Source of the DNA: Actinomyces viscosus | GTDB taxonomy: Bacteria > Actinomycetota > Actinomycetes > Actinomycetales > Actinomycetaceae | Direction: 5' to 3' | Assembly: GCF_900637975.1 (NCBI RefSeq) | Contig: NZ_LR134477.1 | Coordinates: 682,001 to 746,000, forward strand | Length of the DNA: 64,000 bases | Shown here: positions 1-9,605 of the stretch, piece after piece | How positions within the stretch are numbered: the stretch's first letter is position 1 | Layout of the letters: each line of letters begins with the position of its first letter | Position numbers and translations under genes: made by a program | The notes under the pieces: model-generated | Seen by the model: the letters and a program-made list of their open reading frames with translations, nothing else | Told to the model about the DNA's origin: nothing | The model's database searches: none

Positions 1-1
1 C

Positions 2-3000
2 GCCGCCGGCGAGGCAGACCGCACGGGAGACTCCCGGGCCGGCTCCTCAGCCGATCACGCCTCGCCGCCCGGTGGCCTGCCGGGCGATGCGCAGCTCGGG
101 CCCGGACGCGAGGAGCTCATTGAGGCCCTGGCGCTCACCGCCGATCCCGACATGGCCCTGCTCAGCCTGGTCCGGCTCGCCGAGGCCGCGACCGAAGCCG
201 AGTCACGTCACCGTTCCTCGCCGGACGACGTCGAGCACGGGGGCACACCGGAACCGGCGACGGTTCTGCGCAGCATCCTCGTCGCCCCTACCGCCGGGCC
301 GCGCGAGCACAGGGCGCGTCTCCTCGCCGTCCTGGGCGCATCCCAGGCCCTGGGGGACTTCCTTGTGGCTCACCCCGAGCGCATCACGGCGCTCGCCCCG
401 GCCAGGGCATGGGACGCTCCGGAGGAGTCCGACGCCCGCGAGCTCCTGCGACGGGCGGTCCAGGACGAGCTGGGGCGAGCGGCACCGTCAGACAGTAGTG
501 GCACCGATGGTGATACCCGGGATCCAGACGGTCAGGACTCTGCCGCGGACCGGGCGACCGCCGCGCTGCGACGCGCCTACCGGGACCGTCTGATGGCGAT
601 CGTCGCCGACGACCTCACCAGCTCTGACCCGATTGAGCACACTCCCACCGTCTGCCGCCGTATGACCGAGCTCGCTGACGCCGCCCTCGACGCCGCCCTG
701 CTCATCGCCCGCGCCGCCGTCGGGCCGCAGGCGGACGACGTGGCCCTGGCCGTGATCGCCATGGGCAAGACCGGGGCGCGCGAGCTCAACTACATCTCCG
801 ACGTCGACGTCGTCTACGTCGTCGGCCCGGCCGGGGAGACTGAGAGGGCCGAGAGACCGCTCAGCGAGGAGTACCTCGTGGATGTCGGTACCAGAATGGC
901 CACGGAGCTCGCCCACGTCGTCTCGGCCACCGGGCCCGAGCCGCCCCTGTGGCCGCTGGACACGGCGCTGCGCCCCGAGGGCAAGGACGGCGCGCTCGTG
1001 CGCACTCTCGACTCCCACCTGGCCTACTACCGGCGATGGGCCGCCTCCTGGGAGTTCCAGGCCCTGCTCAAGGCCAGGGCCTGCGCCGGGGATACGGAGC
1101 TCGGCGCCCGCTACGAGCAGGGGGTGGGGCCCTTCGTGTGGGAGGCCAGCCGGCGGGAGAACTTCGTCGAGGACGCCCGCGCCATGCGTCGGCGGGTGGA
1201 GAAGGAGTCCGTGCCGCGAGGCGGCGTGGATCGGCGCATCAAGCTGGGGCCCGGGGGCCTGCGGGACGTGGAGTTCACCGTCCAGCTGCTTCAGCTCGTC
1301 CATGGACGATCCGACGAGAGCCTGCGTGTGCGCGGCACCCTGGAGGCCCTCGACGCGCTCAGCGTCGGCGGCTACGTCAGCCGGGCCGACGCCGCGGCCA
1401 TGAGCAGCTGCTACAAGGCCCTCCGGCTCCTGGAGCACCGCAGCCAGCTCTTCCGACTGCGCCGTACCCACAACCTGCCCCAGAAGGAGGAGAACCTGCG
1501 TCGTATCGAGCGCGGCGTGGCCAACTGCCTGGGCCGGGGCGATAACCTGTGGGAGGACTTCAAGGACCTGCGCCGGCGGGTGCGCGCCCTCCACCAGGAG
1601 ATCTACTACCGCCCCCTGCTGAACTTCGCGGCCACCCTCAGCGCCGACGAGATGGCTCTGAGTCCTCAGGCGGCGCGCGAGCGGCTCGCAGCCGTTGGCT
1701 ACACCGACCCGGACGGGGCGCTGCGACACATTCAGGCCCTGACCGAGGGCGTCAGCCGCCGAGCCGCCATCCAGCGCCAGCTCCTACCGGTCATCATCGG
1801 GTGGATCGGTGAAGGAGCCGATCCCGACTTCGGTCTGCTGTCCTTCCGCCGCCTGTCGGAGGCCATCGGAGGATCCCACTGGTACCTGGCCATGCTGCGG
1901 GACTCGCCGGTGGCCGCACGCAGACTGTGCCAGGTGCTCTCATGTGCTCACTGGGCCACCGAGCGCCTCGCGGAGTTCCCCGAGTCCATCGCCTGGCTCG
2001 ATGACGACGCCGAGCTCGAGCCCCGCCGCCCCGGAGCCCTGGCGGAGGAGGTCTCCGCCGTGCTGCGTCGCCGCAGCCTGACCGGCCCCGATGACTCGGC
2101 GCTCGCCGAGCAGGCGCTCGAGGCGGTTCAGGCGATCCTGAGAGTGCGCGCCCGCGAGGAGGTACGTGCCTCGCTGGCGGACTGCCTGGACGCCATCGAT
2201 CCAGAGCGCACCGCATCCATCCTCACCGACGCCACCGACGCGGTCCTGGGCGGGGCGCTGAGCGTGGCCACCGGGCTGGTCGTCGCCCAGCGCGACGGCC
2301 TCGAGGCCGTCGCCGCCGGACCCGACGCCAGCGGGTGCTGGCAGGCTGCCCTGGCACGTCACGCCATCATCGCCATGGGGCGCCTGGGAGGCCGTGAGAT
2401 CGGGTACGCCTCCGACGCGGACGTCCTGTTCGTCCACGAGGCCCGCGACGGGGTGGGCGATGCCGCCGCTGCCCAGGAGGCTGAGGCGGTCGCCAAGCAG
2501 GTGGTGGGGCTTCTCGCCTCGGCGCGCCCGCACCCCCTTGAGGTGGACTCCGACCTGCGGCCCGAAGGCCGCCAGGGCATCATGAGCCGCTCGCTGGAGG
2601 CCTACAGCGAGTACTACGGACGCTGGGCGGCCCTGTGGGAGCGTCAGGCGCTGCTGCGCGCCCGCGCCTGCGCCGGGGACCGCGACCTGGGTCGGCGCTT
2701 CGAGGAGCTCATCAATCCGTTGCGCTGGGCCGAGGGCGGACTGAGCGCTCAGGACCTGCGGGAGATCCGCAGGATCAAGGCCCGGGTGGAGACCGAGCGC
2801 CTTCCACGGGGTGTCGACCCGGCCCGCCACCTCAAGCTCGGCCCCGGAGGTCTCAGCGACGTGGAGTGGAGCGCCCAGGTGCTTCAGCTCGCCCACGCCG
2901 GGCGGATCGCCGGGCTGCGGACCACGTCGACCATAGGCGCGCTCCAGGCCGCGGTCCAGGCCGGGCTGCTGAGCGCCGACGACGGGGGCGTGCTCGTCGC

Positions 3001-3448
3001 GGCCTGGATCCTGGCCAGCCGGCTGCGCTCGGCGATCGTCCTGGGGACCGGGAGAACCTCCGGGCCGCGCTCCCAGGTCCTTCCCGTTCAGATCCGCGAG
3101 ATCCGCCTGGTGGGGCGACTCATCGGCCTGGGCAGCGGCCGGGAGCGCGAGCTCGAGGACATCTACCGCCGCAGTGCCCGCCACACGCGCGCCGTGGCCG
3201 AGCGCATCGTCTTCACCGACGCCGTCGCCCACGACTCGCCCCCGTCGGCGCCGACGCCGCCGACCGGCGCCTCGAGCGCCGAGGGCCGAGGTCCTGGTTC
3301 TGCGACGGGGCGCTCGGCCGGCTCGACCAGGAAGCCGCGCAGACAGCCTCGCCAGGGCGACGATGCCGCAGGAACCGCGCGATCCCGGAGGACGGGGCGC
3401 AACCGTGCGACCAGGAGGCGTCCGGAGGGCCCCTACCCCTGGAGCTGA
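2..3448 (+). CDS. glnE: Glutamine synthetase adenylyltransferase/deadenylase, 5' end missing
   Basis: GlnE adds AMP to, or removes it from, the regulatory tyrosine of glutamine synthetase and so sets its activity by nitrogen status. The frame is open to the left edge, so the true start lies outside the window; about 1,148 residues are visible. Two nucleotidyltransferase halves can be seen. One has GKTGARELNYISDVDVVY near 770-825 and KLGPGGLRDVEF near 1240. The other has MGRLGGREIGYASDADVLF near 2375-2430 and KLGPGGLSDVEW near 2835. This is the normal two-headed layout. The last 75 or so residues form a Pro/Arg-rich low-complexity tail beyond the usual family end. Its target, glnA, lies 3.7 kb away on the other strand and keeps the tyrosine site. 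Identification is secure from the paired motifs. Confidence 0.96.
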   Translation, partial: AAGEADRTGDSRAGSSADHASPPGGLPGDAQLGPGREELIEALALTADPDMALLSLVRLAEAATEAESRHRSSPDDVEHGGTPEPATVLRSILVAPTAGPREHRARLLAVLGASQALGDFLVAHPERITALAPARAWDAPEESDARELLRRAVQDELGRAAPSDSSGTDGDTRDPDGQDSAADRATAALRRAYRDRLMAIVADDLTSSDPIEHTPTVCRRMTELADAALDAALLIARAAVGPQADDVALAVIAMGKTGARELNYISDVDVVYVVGPAGETERAERPLSEEYLVDVGTRMATELAHVVSATGPEPPLWPLDTALRPEGKDGALVRTLDSHLAYYRRWAASWEFQALLKARACAGDTELGARYEQGVGPFVWEASRRENFVEDARAMRRRVEKESVPRGGVDRRIKLGPGGLRDVEFTVQLLQLVHGRSDESLRVRGTLEALDALSVGGYVSRADAAAMSSCYKALRLLEHRSQLFRLRRTHNLPQKEENLRRIERGVANCLGRGDNLWEDFKDLRRRVRALHQEIYYRPLLNFAATLSADEMALSPQAARERLAAVGYTDPDGALRHIQALTEGVSRRAAIQRQLLPVIIGWIGEGADPDFGLLSFRRLSEAIGGSHWYLAMLRDSPVAARRLCQVLSCAHWATERLAEFPESIAWLDDDAELEPRRPGALAEEVSAVLRRRSLTGPDDSALAEQALEAVQAILRVRAREEVRASLADCLDAIDPERTASILTDATDAVLGGALSVATGLVVAQRDGLEAVAAGPDASGCWQAALARHAIIAMGRLGGREIGYASDADVLFVHEARDGVGDAAAAQEAEAVAKQVVGLLASARPHPLEVDSDLRPEGRQGIMSRSLEAYSEYYGRWAALWERQALLRARACAGDRDLGRRFEELINPLRWAEGGLSAQDLREIRRIKARVETERLPRGVDPARHLKLGPGGLSDVEWSAQVLQLAHAGRIAGLRTTSTIGALQAAVQAGLLSADDGGVLVAAWILASRLRSAIVLGTGRTSGPRSQVLPVQIREIRLVGRLIGLGSGRERELEDIYRRSARHTRAVAERIVFTDAVAHDSPPSAPTPPTGASSAEGRGPGSATGRSAGSTRKPRRQPRQGDDAAGTARSRRTGRNRATRRRPEGPYPWS

Positions 3449-3547
3449 CTGCGTCGGCGGGAGAACGCATCGGCTGGCGGTCCCGGGCGACGAGGATCGC
3501 ACCGTCGTCGAGGGCCGGGGTGGTGGTGACCTGGCAGAATTGGCGCC

Positions 3548-4219
3548 GTGAGGCTCATTCTCGTACGCCACGGTCGCACCGTCGCCAATGTCATGCAGGC
3601 ACTCGACACCGCCTTCCCCGGAAACCCTCTGGACGATACGGGTCTACGAGAGGCCGAGGGACTGCCGGCCCGCCTGGAGGAGGCCGGCCTGCTCGAGGCG
3701 CTGGGCTCCTTGTGGGTCTCCCCGATCCTGCGCGCCCGCCAGACCATCGCCCCGGTCGAGGCCGCCACCGGCCTGAGCGCCACCATCGACTCAGGCCTGC
3801 GCGAGGTCCTGGCCGGGGGCCTGGAGATGAACACCGACGCACGCTCGGTGGCCTGCTACGTGGACACCACCCGCTCCTGGATGGCCGGGCGCCCCGCCTG
3901 CCGGATCCCCGGCTCACCGGAGGACGGCATCGACACCCTCCGGCGTTTCGACGACGCCGTCGGCCGTATCGCCGAGAAGACGGCACAGTCGGGTGGCTCA
4001 GCGGCCCTGCTCGTCTCCCACGGCACCGTGCTGCGTCTGTGGACCTCCCTCAAGGCGGCGCCCGGAGGCGGTGTGGACCCGCTGTGGATCGCCGAGCGGC
4101 CGATGCACAACACGGGAATCACGGTTGTTGACGGCGACCCGGAGTCAGGCTGGAGCCTGACCTCCTGGGACGACGGTGCCTGGGACCAGCCCTCCGGGGC
4201 CGATGCCATGTCACTGTGA
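3548..4219 (+). CDS. Histidine phosphatase family protein (phosphoglycerate-mutase fold)
   Basis: A 223-residue cytoplasmic protein starting at GTG with ILVRHGRTVAN, the catalytic RHG motif of the histidine phosphatase superfamily, where the histidine forms a phospho-enzyme. The second catalytic histidine is in LLVSHGTVLR near residue 155. Length and motifs fit the broad-specificity phosphatase (GpmB/CobC-like) group; the substrate cannot be told from sequence. It follows glnE by 99 bases on the same strand and ends tail-to-tail with the amino-acid transporter operon. Other reading: phosphoglycerate mutase proper, less likely because of the short length. Confidence 0.88.
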   Translation: MRLILVRHGRTVANVMQALDTAFPGNPLDDTGLREAEGLPARLEEAGLLEALGSLWVSPILRARQTIAPVEAATGLSATIDSGLREVLAGGLEMNTDARSVACYVDTTRSWMAGRPACRIPGSPEDGIDTLRRFDDAVGRIAEKTAQSGGSAALLVSHGTVLRLWTSLKAAPGGGVDPLWIAERPMHNTGITVVDGDPESGWSLTSWDDGAWDQPSGADAMSL

Positions 4220-4257
4220 CGACAGGATCGGCCCTGGATCACTGAGCCTCCCTGCTT

Positions 4258-5058
4258 CTACAGGACTGAGGAGAGGAAGGCCCGGGTCCGCTCGGCCTGG
4301 GGGTTGTCCAGCACCTCGACGGGGTCGCCGGACTCGCAGATGACGCCGCCGTCCATGAAGACCAGCTGGTCGCCGACCTCGCGGGCGAAGCCCATCTCGT
4401 GGGTGACCACGACCATGGTCATCCCGGAGGCCGCCAGGTCCTTCATCACCTGAAGCACCTCGCCGACCAGCTCGGGGTCCAGTGCGGAGGTCGGCTCGTC
4501 GAAGAGCATGAGCTCGGGATCCATGGCCAGAGCCCGGGCGATCGCCACCCGCTGCTGCTGACCGCCGGAGAGCTGGGAGGGGTAGTGGTCCAAGCGGTCC
4601 CCGAGCCCGACCCGTTCCAGCAGCTCGACGCCGCGCTCACGGGCCTTGGCCTTGGGGATCCTCCTGACCTGGACCGGAGCCTCCATGACATTCTCCAGAG
4701 CCGTCATGTGGGGGAAGAGGTTGAAGCGCTGGAAGACCATGCCGATCTTGGCGCGCTGCGCGGCACGGGCCTTGTCCGACAGGGCGTGCAGCTCGGTGCG
4801 GCCACCGCGCTCGACCTCCCGCATACCGATGAGCTCGCCGTCGACCTTGACCCGGCCGGCGTCGATGGACTCCAGCTCATTGATGCAGCGCAGCAGTGTC
4901 GACTTCCCCGAGCCCGACGGGCCGATGAGAACCGTGACCGAGCCCGGAGGCACGATGAGGTCGATGCCGCGCAGCACGTGCAGCTCGCCGAAGAACTTGT
5001 GCAGGCCGCTGATCTCGACCTTCGGCGTACCGGCTGCGGTGGGAGTGGACGTGCTCAT
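4258..5058 (-). CDS. Polar amino-acid ABC transporter, ATP-binding protein
   Basis: A 266-residue cytoplasmic ATPase driving import of a polar amino acid. Visible motifs are Walker [10 protein letters not shown], the signature LSGGQQQR, Walker [16 protein letters not shown] and the switch histidine in [10 protein letters not shown]. The close match to the GlnQ/HisP-type pattern indicates an amino-acid importer. Its start overlaps the permease stop by four bases, so the two are translationally coupled. It is the last gene of a three-gene operon (binding protein, permease, ATPase) lying between glnE and glnA. That placement suggests glutamine or glutamate as substrate, which is an inference. 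Confidence 0.95.
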   Translation of the reverse strand: MSTSTPTAAGTPKVEISGLHKFFGELHVLRGIDLIVPPGSVTVLIGPSGSGKSTLLRCINELESIDAGRVKVDGELIGMREVERGGRTELHALSDKARAAQRAKIGMVFQRFNLFPHMTALENVMEAPVQVRRIPKAKARERGVELLERVGLGDRLDHYPSQLSGGQQQRVAIARALAMDPELMLFDEPTSALDPELVGEVLQVMKDLAASGMTMVVVTHEMGFAREVGDQLVFMDGGVICESGDPVEVLDNPQAERTRAFLSSVL

Positions 5059-6020
5059 GGGGTGACCTCCAGGAAGGGATCGTCCTTGGTGGTGTGGGCG
5101 TTGAGGATGGCCTGCTGGCGAGCGGACAGCCCCCGGCCCGCGGAGGCGGTTGTCTTGTCAGAGTCGAAGCCCTTGCCGTAGTAGCGCTCGATGTAGTGCT
5201 GCCCCACCATGAGGATAGAGGTGATGATGATGTACCAGATGGCCGCCACGATGAGCAGCGGGATGATCTGGTAGGTCAGCGACGCGTAGGAGTTGGTGAC
5301 GAAGGTCAGGTCCAGGGTGAAGGGGACCGCCAGCACCAGGGACGTCGTCTTGAGCATGGAGATCGTCTCGTTGCCGGTGGGCGGCACGATGACCCGCATC
5401 GCCTGGGGCAGGACGATCCGCCTGAGGATCTGCCCCTTGCTCATGCCCAGCGCACCGGCGGCCTCGCTCTGCCCCTTGTCCACCGAGTTCAGACCCGAGC
5501 GGACGATCTCGGACAGGTAGGCGCCCTCATTGATGCCCAGTCCCAGAACCGCGGCGACAAAGGGCGTGAACACGGTCGTCGTCTTGAAGGTCAGCAGCTC
5601 GGGGCCGAAGGGGATCCCCAGGCTCAGCTGCTGGTAGAGCGCGGAGAGCGCGCCCCAGAACACCAGCTGGGTGTAGATCGGGGTGCCGCGGAAGAACCAC
5701 AGGTAGGCCAGCGCCACCCAGCGCAGCACCGGGTTGGAGGACTGACGCAGGATCGCCGTCGTGACCGCCAGGACGATGCCGATGGCCATGGCCATGAAGG
5801 TCAGCAGCAGCGTCCAGCCGACGGCCTTGACCACGTGGACCTCCCGCAGGAAGAACCAGACCGTGGACCAGTGGAACTTCTCGTTGGTGACCAGCCCGTG
5901 GATGAGCATGGCGCCCAGGACCGTGACGATCGCGGCGCTGATCCAGGTTCCCGGGCGGGGGACCGGCTTGGGGTTGTTGAGGACGACCTTGTCGTCGTCG
6001 GAGGCGGGTGAGGCGGTCAC
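5055..6020 (-). CDS. Polar amino-acid ABC transporter, permease
   Basis: A 321-residue integral membrane protein with several hydrophobic segments, among them ones around residues 28-45, 70-95, 180-200 and 250-275. The segment [30 protein letters not shown] (shown here as two parts: [20 protein letters not shown] and [10 protein letters not shown]) is the cytoplasmic EAA loop that contacts the ATPase in the HisM/GlnP family. No binding-protein domain is fused; that role belongs to the gene immediately upstream, three bases away. The C-terminal 40 or so residues form a hydrophilic tail. It assembles with the ATPase encoded downstream. Confidence 0.93.
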   Translation of the reverse strand: MTASPASDDDKVVLNNPKPVPRPGTWISAAIVTVLGAMLIHGLVTNEKFHWSTVWFFLREVHVVKAVGWTLLLTFMAMAIGIVLAVTTAILRQSSNPVLRWVALAYLWFFRGTPIYTQLVFWGALSALYQQLSLGIPFGPELLTFKTTTVFTPFVAAVLGLGINEGAYLSEIVRSGLNSVDKGQSEAAGALGMSKGQILRRIVLPQAMRVIVPPTGNETISMLKTTSLVLAVPFTLDLTFVTNSYASLTYQIIPLLIVAAIWYIIITSILMVGQHYIERYYGKGFDSDKTTASAGRGLSARQQAILNAHTTKDDPFLEVTP

Positions 6021-6023
6021 GGC

Positions 6024-6944
6024 TCACTCCTTCACTGCGGGGTTGAGTTCTGCGGTGGTCAGGGCGGCGTCCTTCACGCCCCAGTTGTCCAGGATCTTCT
6101 GCCAGATGCCCTGGTCCATGAGGTACTGGATGGCGGCCTGGATCGCGGCGGTGAACTGCGGGTCCGCCTTGGAGGTCACCACTCCCTGGGGCGAGGCGTC
6201 CTCGACCTCGCCCAGGGTGACGATCTGGCCGTCGGTCAGCTCGACGGCGTAGCCGGCCACGGTGGAGTCGGAGTAGGTGGCGTCGATGGTGCCGCCGACC
6301 AGGCCGGTGGTGGCCTCGGACTGCTTGGAGTAGGAACGCACCGAGAGCGTCTCCTTGCCCGCGTTGGCGCAGTCGTCGGCGGCCTTGCGCATGGCGGTCT
6401 CCTGATCGGTTCCCACCTGGACGCCGATGGTCCGTCCGCACAGCTTGAGGTGGTCGGAGGTGTCGACGTCCTTGGGGTTGCCGGCCTGGACGTTGAAGCG
6501 CGAGCCCACGTTGACGTAGGCCGTCATGTCGACCTCCGCGGTACGTTCGGGCGTCACGGTGAAGGAGGAGATGCCGGCGTCGTACTTCGACCCGATCGAG
6601 GCGATGATGGAGTCGAACTCGGCGGTGTGCACCGTGCCCTTGACGCCCAGGACGGCGGCGATCGCGTTGGTGAGGTCGACGTCGTAGCCCACGGCCTTGC
6701 CCGAGGGATCGAGGAACTCGGCCGGCGCGTAGTCCGTGGACGCCGCCACGTCCAGGACGCCGTCGTCGAGGGCTCCCTGGGGGAGCTTGGCGATGATGTC
6801 GGGCTGGGCCTGGATCGAGGAGGTGTCGTAGGAGTGGATCTGCGAGCTCCGGTTCGCGTTCCAGTCAGCGGCGTTGGTGCATCCGCTCAGGACCAGGCAG
6901 GCGGTGGCTGCCAGCCCGAGGGCGGCGTGTTGGCGGATCCTCAT
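6024..6944 (-). CDS. Polar amino-acid ABC transporter, substrate-binding lipoprotein
   Basis: A 306-residue extracytoplasmic solute-binding protein of family 3. The ATG at 6944 is chosen over upstream in-frame codons because it yields a proper lipoprotein signal peptide, MRIRQHAALGLAATACLVLS-GC, with lipidated Cys22. The mature part has DYAPAEFLDPSGKAVGYDVDL and GRTIGVQVGTDQET, typical of amino-acid receptors. It is first in its operon, directly before the permease. Ligand identity is not determinable here; the position beside glnA suggests glutamine, glutamate or a related amino acid. Confidence 0.92.
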   Translation of the reverse strand: MRIRQHAALGLAATACLVLSGCTNAADWNANRSSQIHSYDTSSIQAQPDIIAKLPQGALDDGVLDVAASTDYAPAEFLDPSGKAVGYDVDLTNAIAAVLGVKGTVHTAEFDSIIASIGSKYDAGISSFTVTPERTAEVDMTAYVNVGSRFNVQAGNPKDVDTSDHLKLCGRTIGVQVGTDQETAMRKAADDCANAGKETLSVRSYSKQSEATTGLVGGTIDATYSDSTVAGYAVELTDGQIVTLGEVEDASPQGVVTSKADPQFTAAIQAAIQYLMDQGIWQKILDNWGVKDAALTTAELNPAVKE

Positions 6945-7037
6945 CGTGGGTCGTCCTCTTCGGAGTGGATCAAGACGGAGAAAGAATATCCGCAATGCAG
7001 CATAGGTATGCAATCGCCGATCGTGGCGTTCGGCACG

Positions 7038-7081
7038 ACGTCGGCCCCGAGCCTCGTGCGTGGGAGGCTCAGGGCCGACGT
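7038..7081 (-). terminator. Terminator-like hairpin after glnA
   Basis: A long imperfect inverted repeat 19 bases past the glnA stop. The outer arms ACGTCGGCCC and GGGCCGACGT pair perfectly over 10 bp. A 2-base mismatch follows, then inner arms AGCCTC and GAGGCT, with an 8-base loop. There is no T-run on the minus strand, which is common for terminators in high-GC actinobacteria. It separates glnA from the transporter operon. Confidence 0.7.
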
Positions 7082-7099
7082 CTGAGCTGCATCAACGAC

Positions 7100-8524
7100 T
7101 CACAGGTCGTAGTAGAGCTGGAACTCGTAGGGGTGGGGGCGCAGCCTGAGCGGATCGATCTCGTTGGTGCGCTTGTACTCGATCCAGGTCTCGATGAGGT
7201 CGGGAGTGAAGACGTCGCCCTCGGTGAGGAAGTCGTGGTCCTCCTCCAGCGCCTCCAGGGCCTGGTCGAGGCTGTCGGGGAGCTTGTCGATGTCGAAGTA
7301 CTCCTCGGGCGCGAGCTCGTAGAGATCCTTGTCGATGGGCTCGCGGGGCTCTGTCCGGTTGCGAATGCCGTCGATGCCCGCCATGAGGACGGCGGCGAAG
7401 CACAGGTAGGGGTTGGACGAGGGGTCCGGCACCCGGTACTCCACCCGCTTGGCCTTGGGGGAGGAGCCGGTGACCGGGATCCGGATGCAGGCCGAGCGGT
7501 TACGGGCCGAGTAGACCAGGTTGACCGGCGCCTCGAAGCCGGGAACCAGGCGGTGGAAGGAGTTCACCGACGGGTTGGTGAAGGCCAGCAGCGCCGGGGC
7601 GTGGGCGAGAATGCCGCCGATGTACCAACGGGCCAGGTCGGAGAGCTGACCGTAACCCCGCTCGTCGAAGAACAGCGGTTTGCCGTCCTTCCACAGCGAG
7701 TGGTGGGTGTGCATGCCCGAGCCGTTGTCACCGAAGATCGGCTTGGGCATGAAGGTGGCCGTCTTGCCGTTGCGCCAGGCCTCGTTCTTGATGATGTACT
7801 TGAACTTCATCATGTCGTCACCGGCGGCGAGCAGGGAGGAGAAACGGTAGTTGATCTCCTGCTGCCCGGCGGTACCGACCTCGTGGTGGGCCCTCTCGAT
7901 CTCCAGGCCGGAGGCGAGGCAGGTGCGCACCATGCGATCACGGATGTCAGCCATCTGGTCATTGGGGGAGACGGGGAAGTAGCCGCCCTTGAACGCGGTC
8001 TTGTAGCCCTTGTTGCCGCCCTCCTCCTCTCGCCCGGTGTTCCAGGCGGCCTCGGCGGAGTCGATGGCGTAGAAGGACTCAGCCGGTGAGGACTCGTAAC
8101 GCACGGAGTCGAAGAGGTAGAACTCGGCCTCCGCGCCGATGTAGCAGGTGTCAGCGATCCCGGTGGAGCGCAGGTAGTCCTCCGCCTTGGCGGCGATCGA
8201 GCGAGGATCGCGCGAGTAGACCTCGTCGGTGAAGGGGTCCACGATCGAGAAGTTGACCACCAGCGTCTTCTCCTCCCGGAAGGGATCGAGGAAGGCCGTG
8301 GTGACATCCGGGACCAGCTTCATGTCCGACTCGTGGATCGCAGTGAAGCCGCGGATCGAGGAGCCGTCGAACATGAGGCCGTCGGTCAGGGCCTCGTCCT
8401 TGAAGGCGGCCACCGGAATGGTGAAGTGCTGCATGACGCCGGGTAGGTCGCAGAACCGCACATCGACCAGCGCGACATTCTCCTTCTCGATGAACGTCAG
8501 TGCCTCGGATGCGTCCTTGAACAT
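7100..8524 (-). CDS. glnA: Type I glutamine synthetase
   Basis: Makes glutamine from glutamate, ammonia and ATP. The product is 474 residues, the normal type I-beta length, starting at ATG 8524 behind GGAGGAG; an in-frame extension upstream lacks such a site. Active-site landmarks are [22 protein letters not shown], the NRSACIRIP loop and [14 protein letters not shown]. The adenylylation segment [10 protein letters not shown] places the regulatory tyrosine at residue 402, so the enzyme is a target for the GlnE encoded nearby. It is preceded on the same strand by DUF4191, lipA and lipB, as in Mycobacterium. Confidence 0.98.
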   Translation of the reverse strand: MFKDASEALTFIEKENVALVDVRFCDLPGVMQHFTIPVAAFKDEALTDGLMFDGSSIRGFTAIHESDMKLVPDVTTAFLDPFREEKTLVVNFSIVDPFTDEVYSRDPRSIAAKAEDYLRSTGIADTCYIGAEAEFYLFDSVRYESSPAESFYAIDSAEAAWNTGREEEGGNKGYKTAFKGGYFPVSPNDQMADIRDRMVRTCLASGLEIERAHHEVGTAGQQEINYRFSSLLAAGDDMMKFKYIIKNEAWRNGKTATFMPKPIFGDNGSGMHTHHSLWKDGKPLFFDERGYGQLSDLARWYIGGILAHAPALLAFTNPSVNSFHRLVPGFEAPVNLVYSARNRSACIRIPVTGSSPKAKRVEYRVPDPSSNPYLCFAAVLMAGIDGIRNRTEPREPIDKDLYELAPEEYFDIDKLPDSLDQALEALEEDHDFLTEGDVFTPDLIETWIEYKRTNEIDPLRLRPHPYEFQLYYDL

Positions 8525-8776
8525 ATCTCCTCCAGGTGGGAACGGCGCACATACTCCACACGTATGCACTGCGGCTGACATCGGCAACTATATTGACCTG
8601 CCCGTGACAAAGGAATGGCGTCAGTGTTGCCTGAGTGTTTCGGCCATGAATTTCACGGAGTCTCGGGATGAGGGGTCGCTGCGTGGTGGATTGCTAAGGG
8701 GCGGTGGGGAAGCCGGGAAGACGGCAGGGACACGGAGATCAACGACGAAACGGAGATCACCGACGATCCGTGCCGA

Positions 8777-9496
8777 TCAGCGGCCGCGCATCGCGCGACG
8801 GTCCGGGCGTACCCGGTTGGGGTCGATGTGCTTGGGGATGGGCAGGTTCTTGCCGGCCAGGGACGTCAGACGCTTCGAGACCTGGGTGATCTCGCTGTCC
8901 GTGAGCGACGTCGGCTTGGTCGGCAGTCGTCGCAGTGTCTTCGACAGGTCCGTCAGGCGCACCTGACCGGCATCGGTACCCACCTGAAAGGTGTGGATGG
9001 GAACGGTTGACAGCAGCCGGTGGACCTTGCGCTCCTCCTCGGCGAGCATGCGGCGGGTGCGGGTGTCTGGGCCCTCGGCGATGAGCACGACGCCAGGTCG
9101 TCCCACCAACCTCCACACGAGGTCCTGGTTCTTGTTGAAGGCCACGGGCTCAGGCTCCACGTACCAACCCCGACCGATCTGGTCGAGGACGACCTTGGTC
9201 GCCCCCGGCCTCCCCTCGAGCTGGGCGTAGGAGGCGCGTCGTGTCGTGAAGGTCAGGGTGACCATGTCGACCACGAGCGCCACCATGAGGCTCAGAATCA
9301 GCCAGTACCACAGAGGCAGTCCGTAGGTGAAGGAGATGATGACCCCGAGGGCGAGGAACCCGATAAGAACCGCTGGTAGCGTCCACCGGATCCACGGGTA
9401 GCTGCGCCGCGAGATCGTGTAGGAGTCCTTGATGTTCTGAAGGTACTGGGCCAGCCGGTTCTTCTTCCTCGGCCGGGGGGACTGGGCACTGCTCAC
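8777..9496 (-). CDS. DUF4191 membrane protein
   Basis: About 239 residues with two adjacent hydrophobic segments near residues 37-80 (WTLPAVLIGFLALGVIISF and LPLWYWLILSLMVALVVDM) and a hydrophilic C-terminal domain containing GRGWYVEPEPVAFNK and GRPGVVLIAEGP. The pattern and its place between lipA and glnA match the actinobacterial DUF4191 family, whose function is unknown. The start is uncertain: GTG at 9496, 9502 or 9532 are all in frame and none has a clear ribosome-binding site. A TATTGT six bases before 9496 would suit a leaderless message. Confidence 0.85.
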   Translation of the reverse strand: MSSAQSPRPRKKNRLAQYLQNIKDSYTISRRSYPWIRWTLPAVLIGFLALGVIISFTYGLPLWYWLILSLMVALVVDMVTLTFTTRRASYAQLEGRPGATKVVLDQIGRGWYVEPEPVAFNKNQDLVWRLVGRPGVVLIAEGPDTRTRRMLAEEERKVHRLLSTVPIHTFQVGTDAGQVRLTDLSKTLRRLPTKPTSLTDSEITQVSKRLTSLAGKNLPIPKHIDPNRVRPDRRAMRGR

Positions 9497-9605
9497 GGGC
9501 ACACAATAGACGACGTCGGTGCGCTGGCACACACGGTCTCGCCGTCAGCGTGGCCGGCCCGCGCACGCGGACGGGCCGAGCAATACCGGGCTCGGCACCT
9601 GGCTT

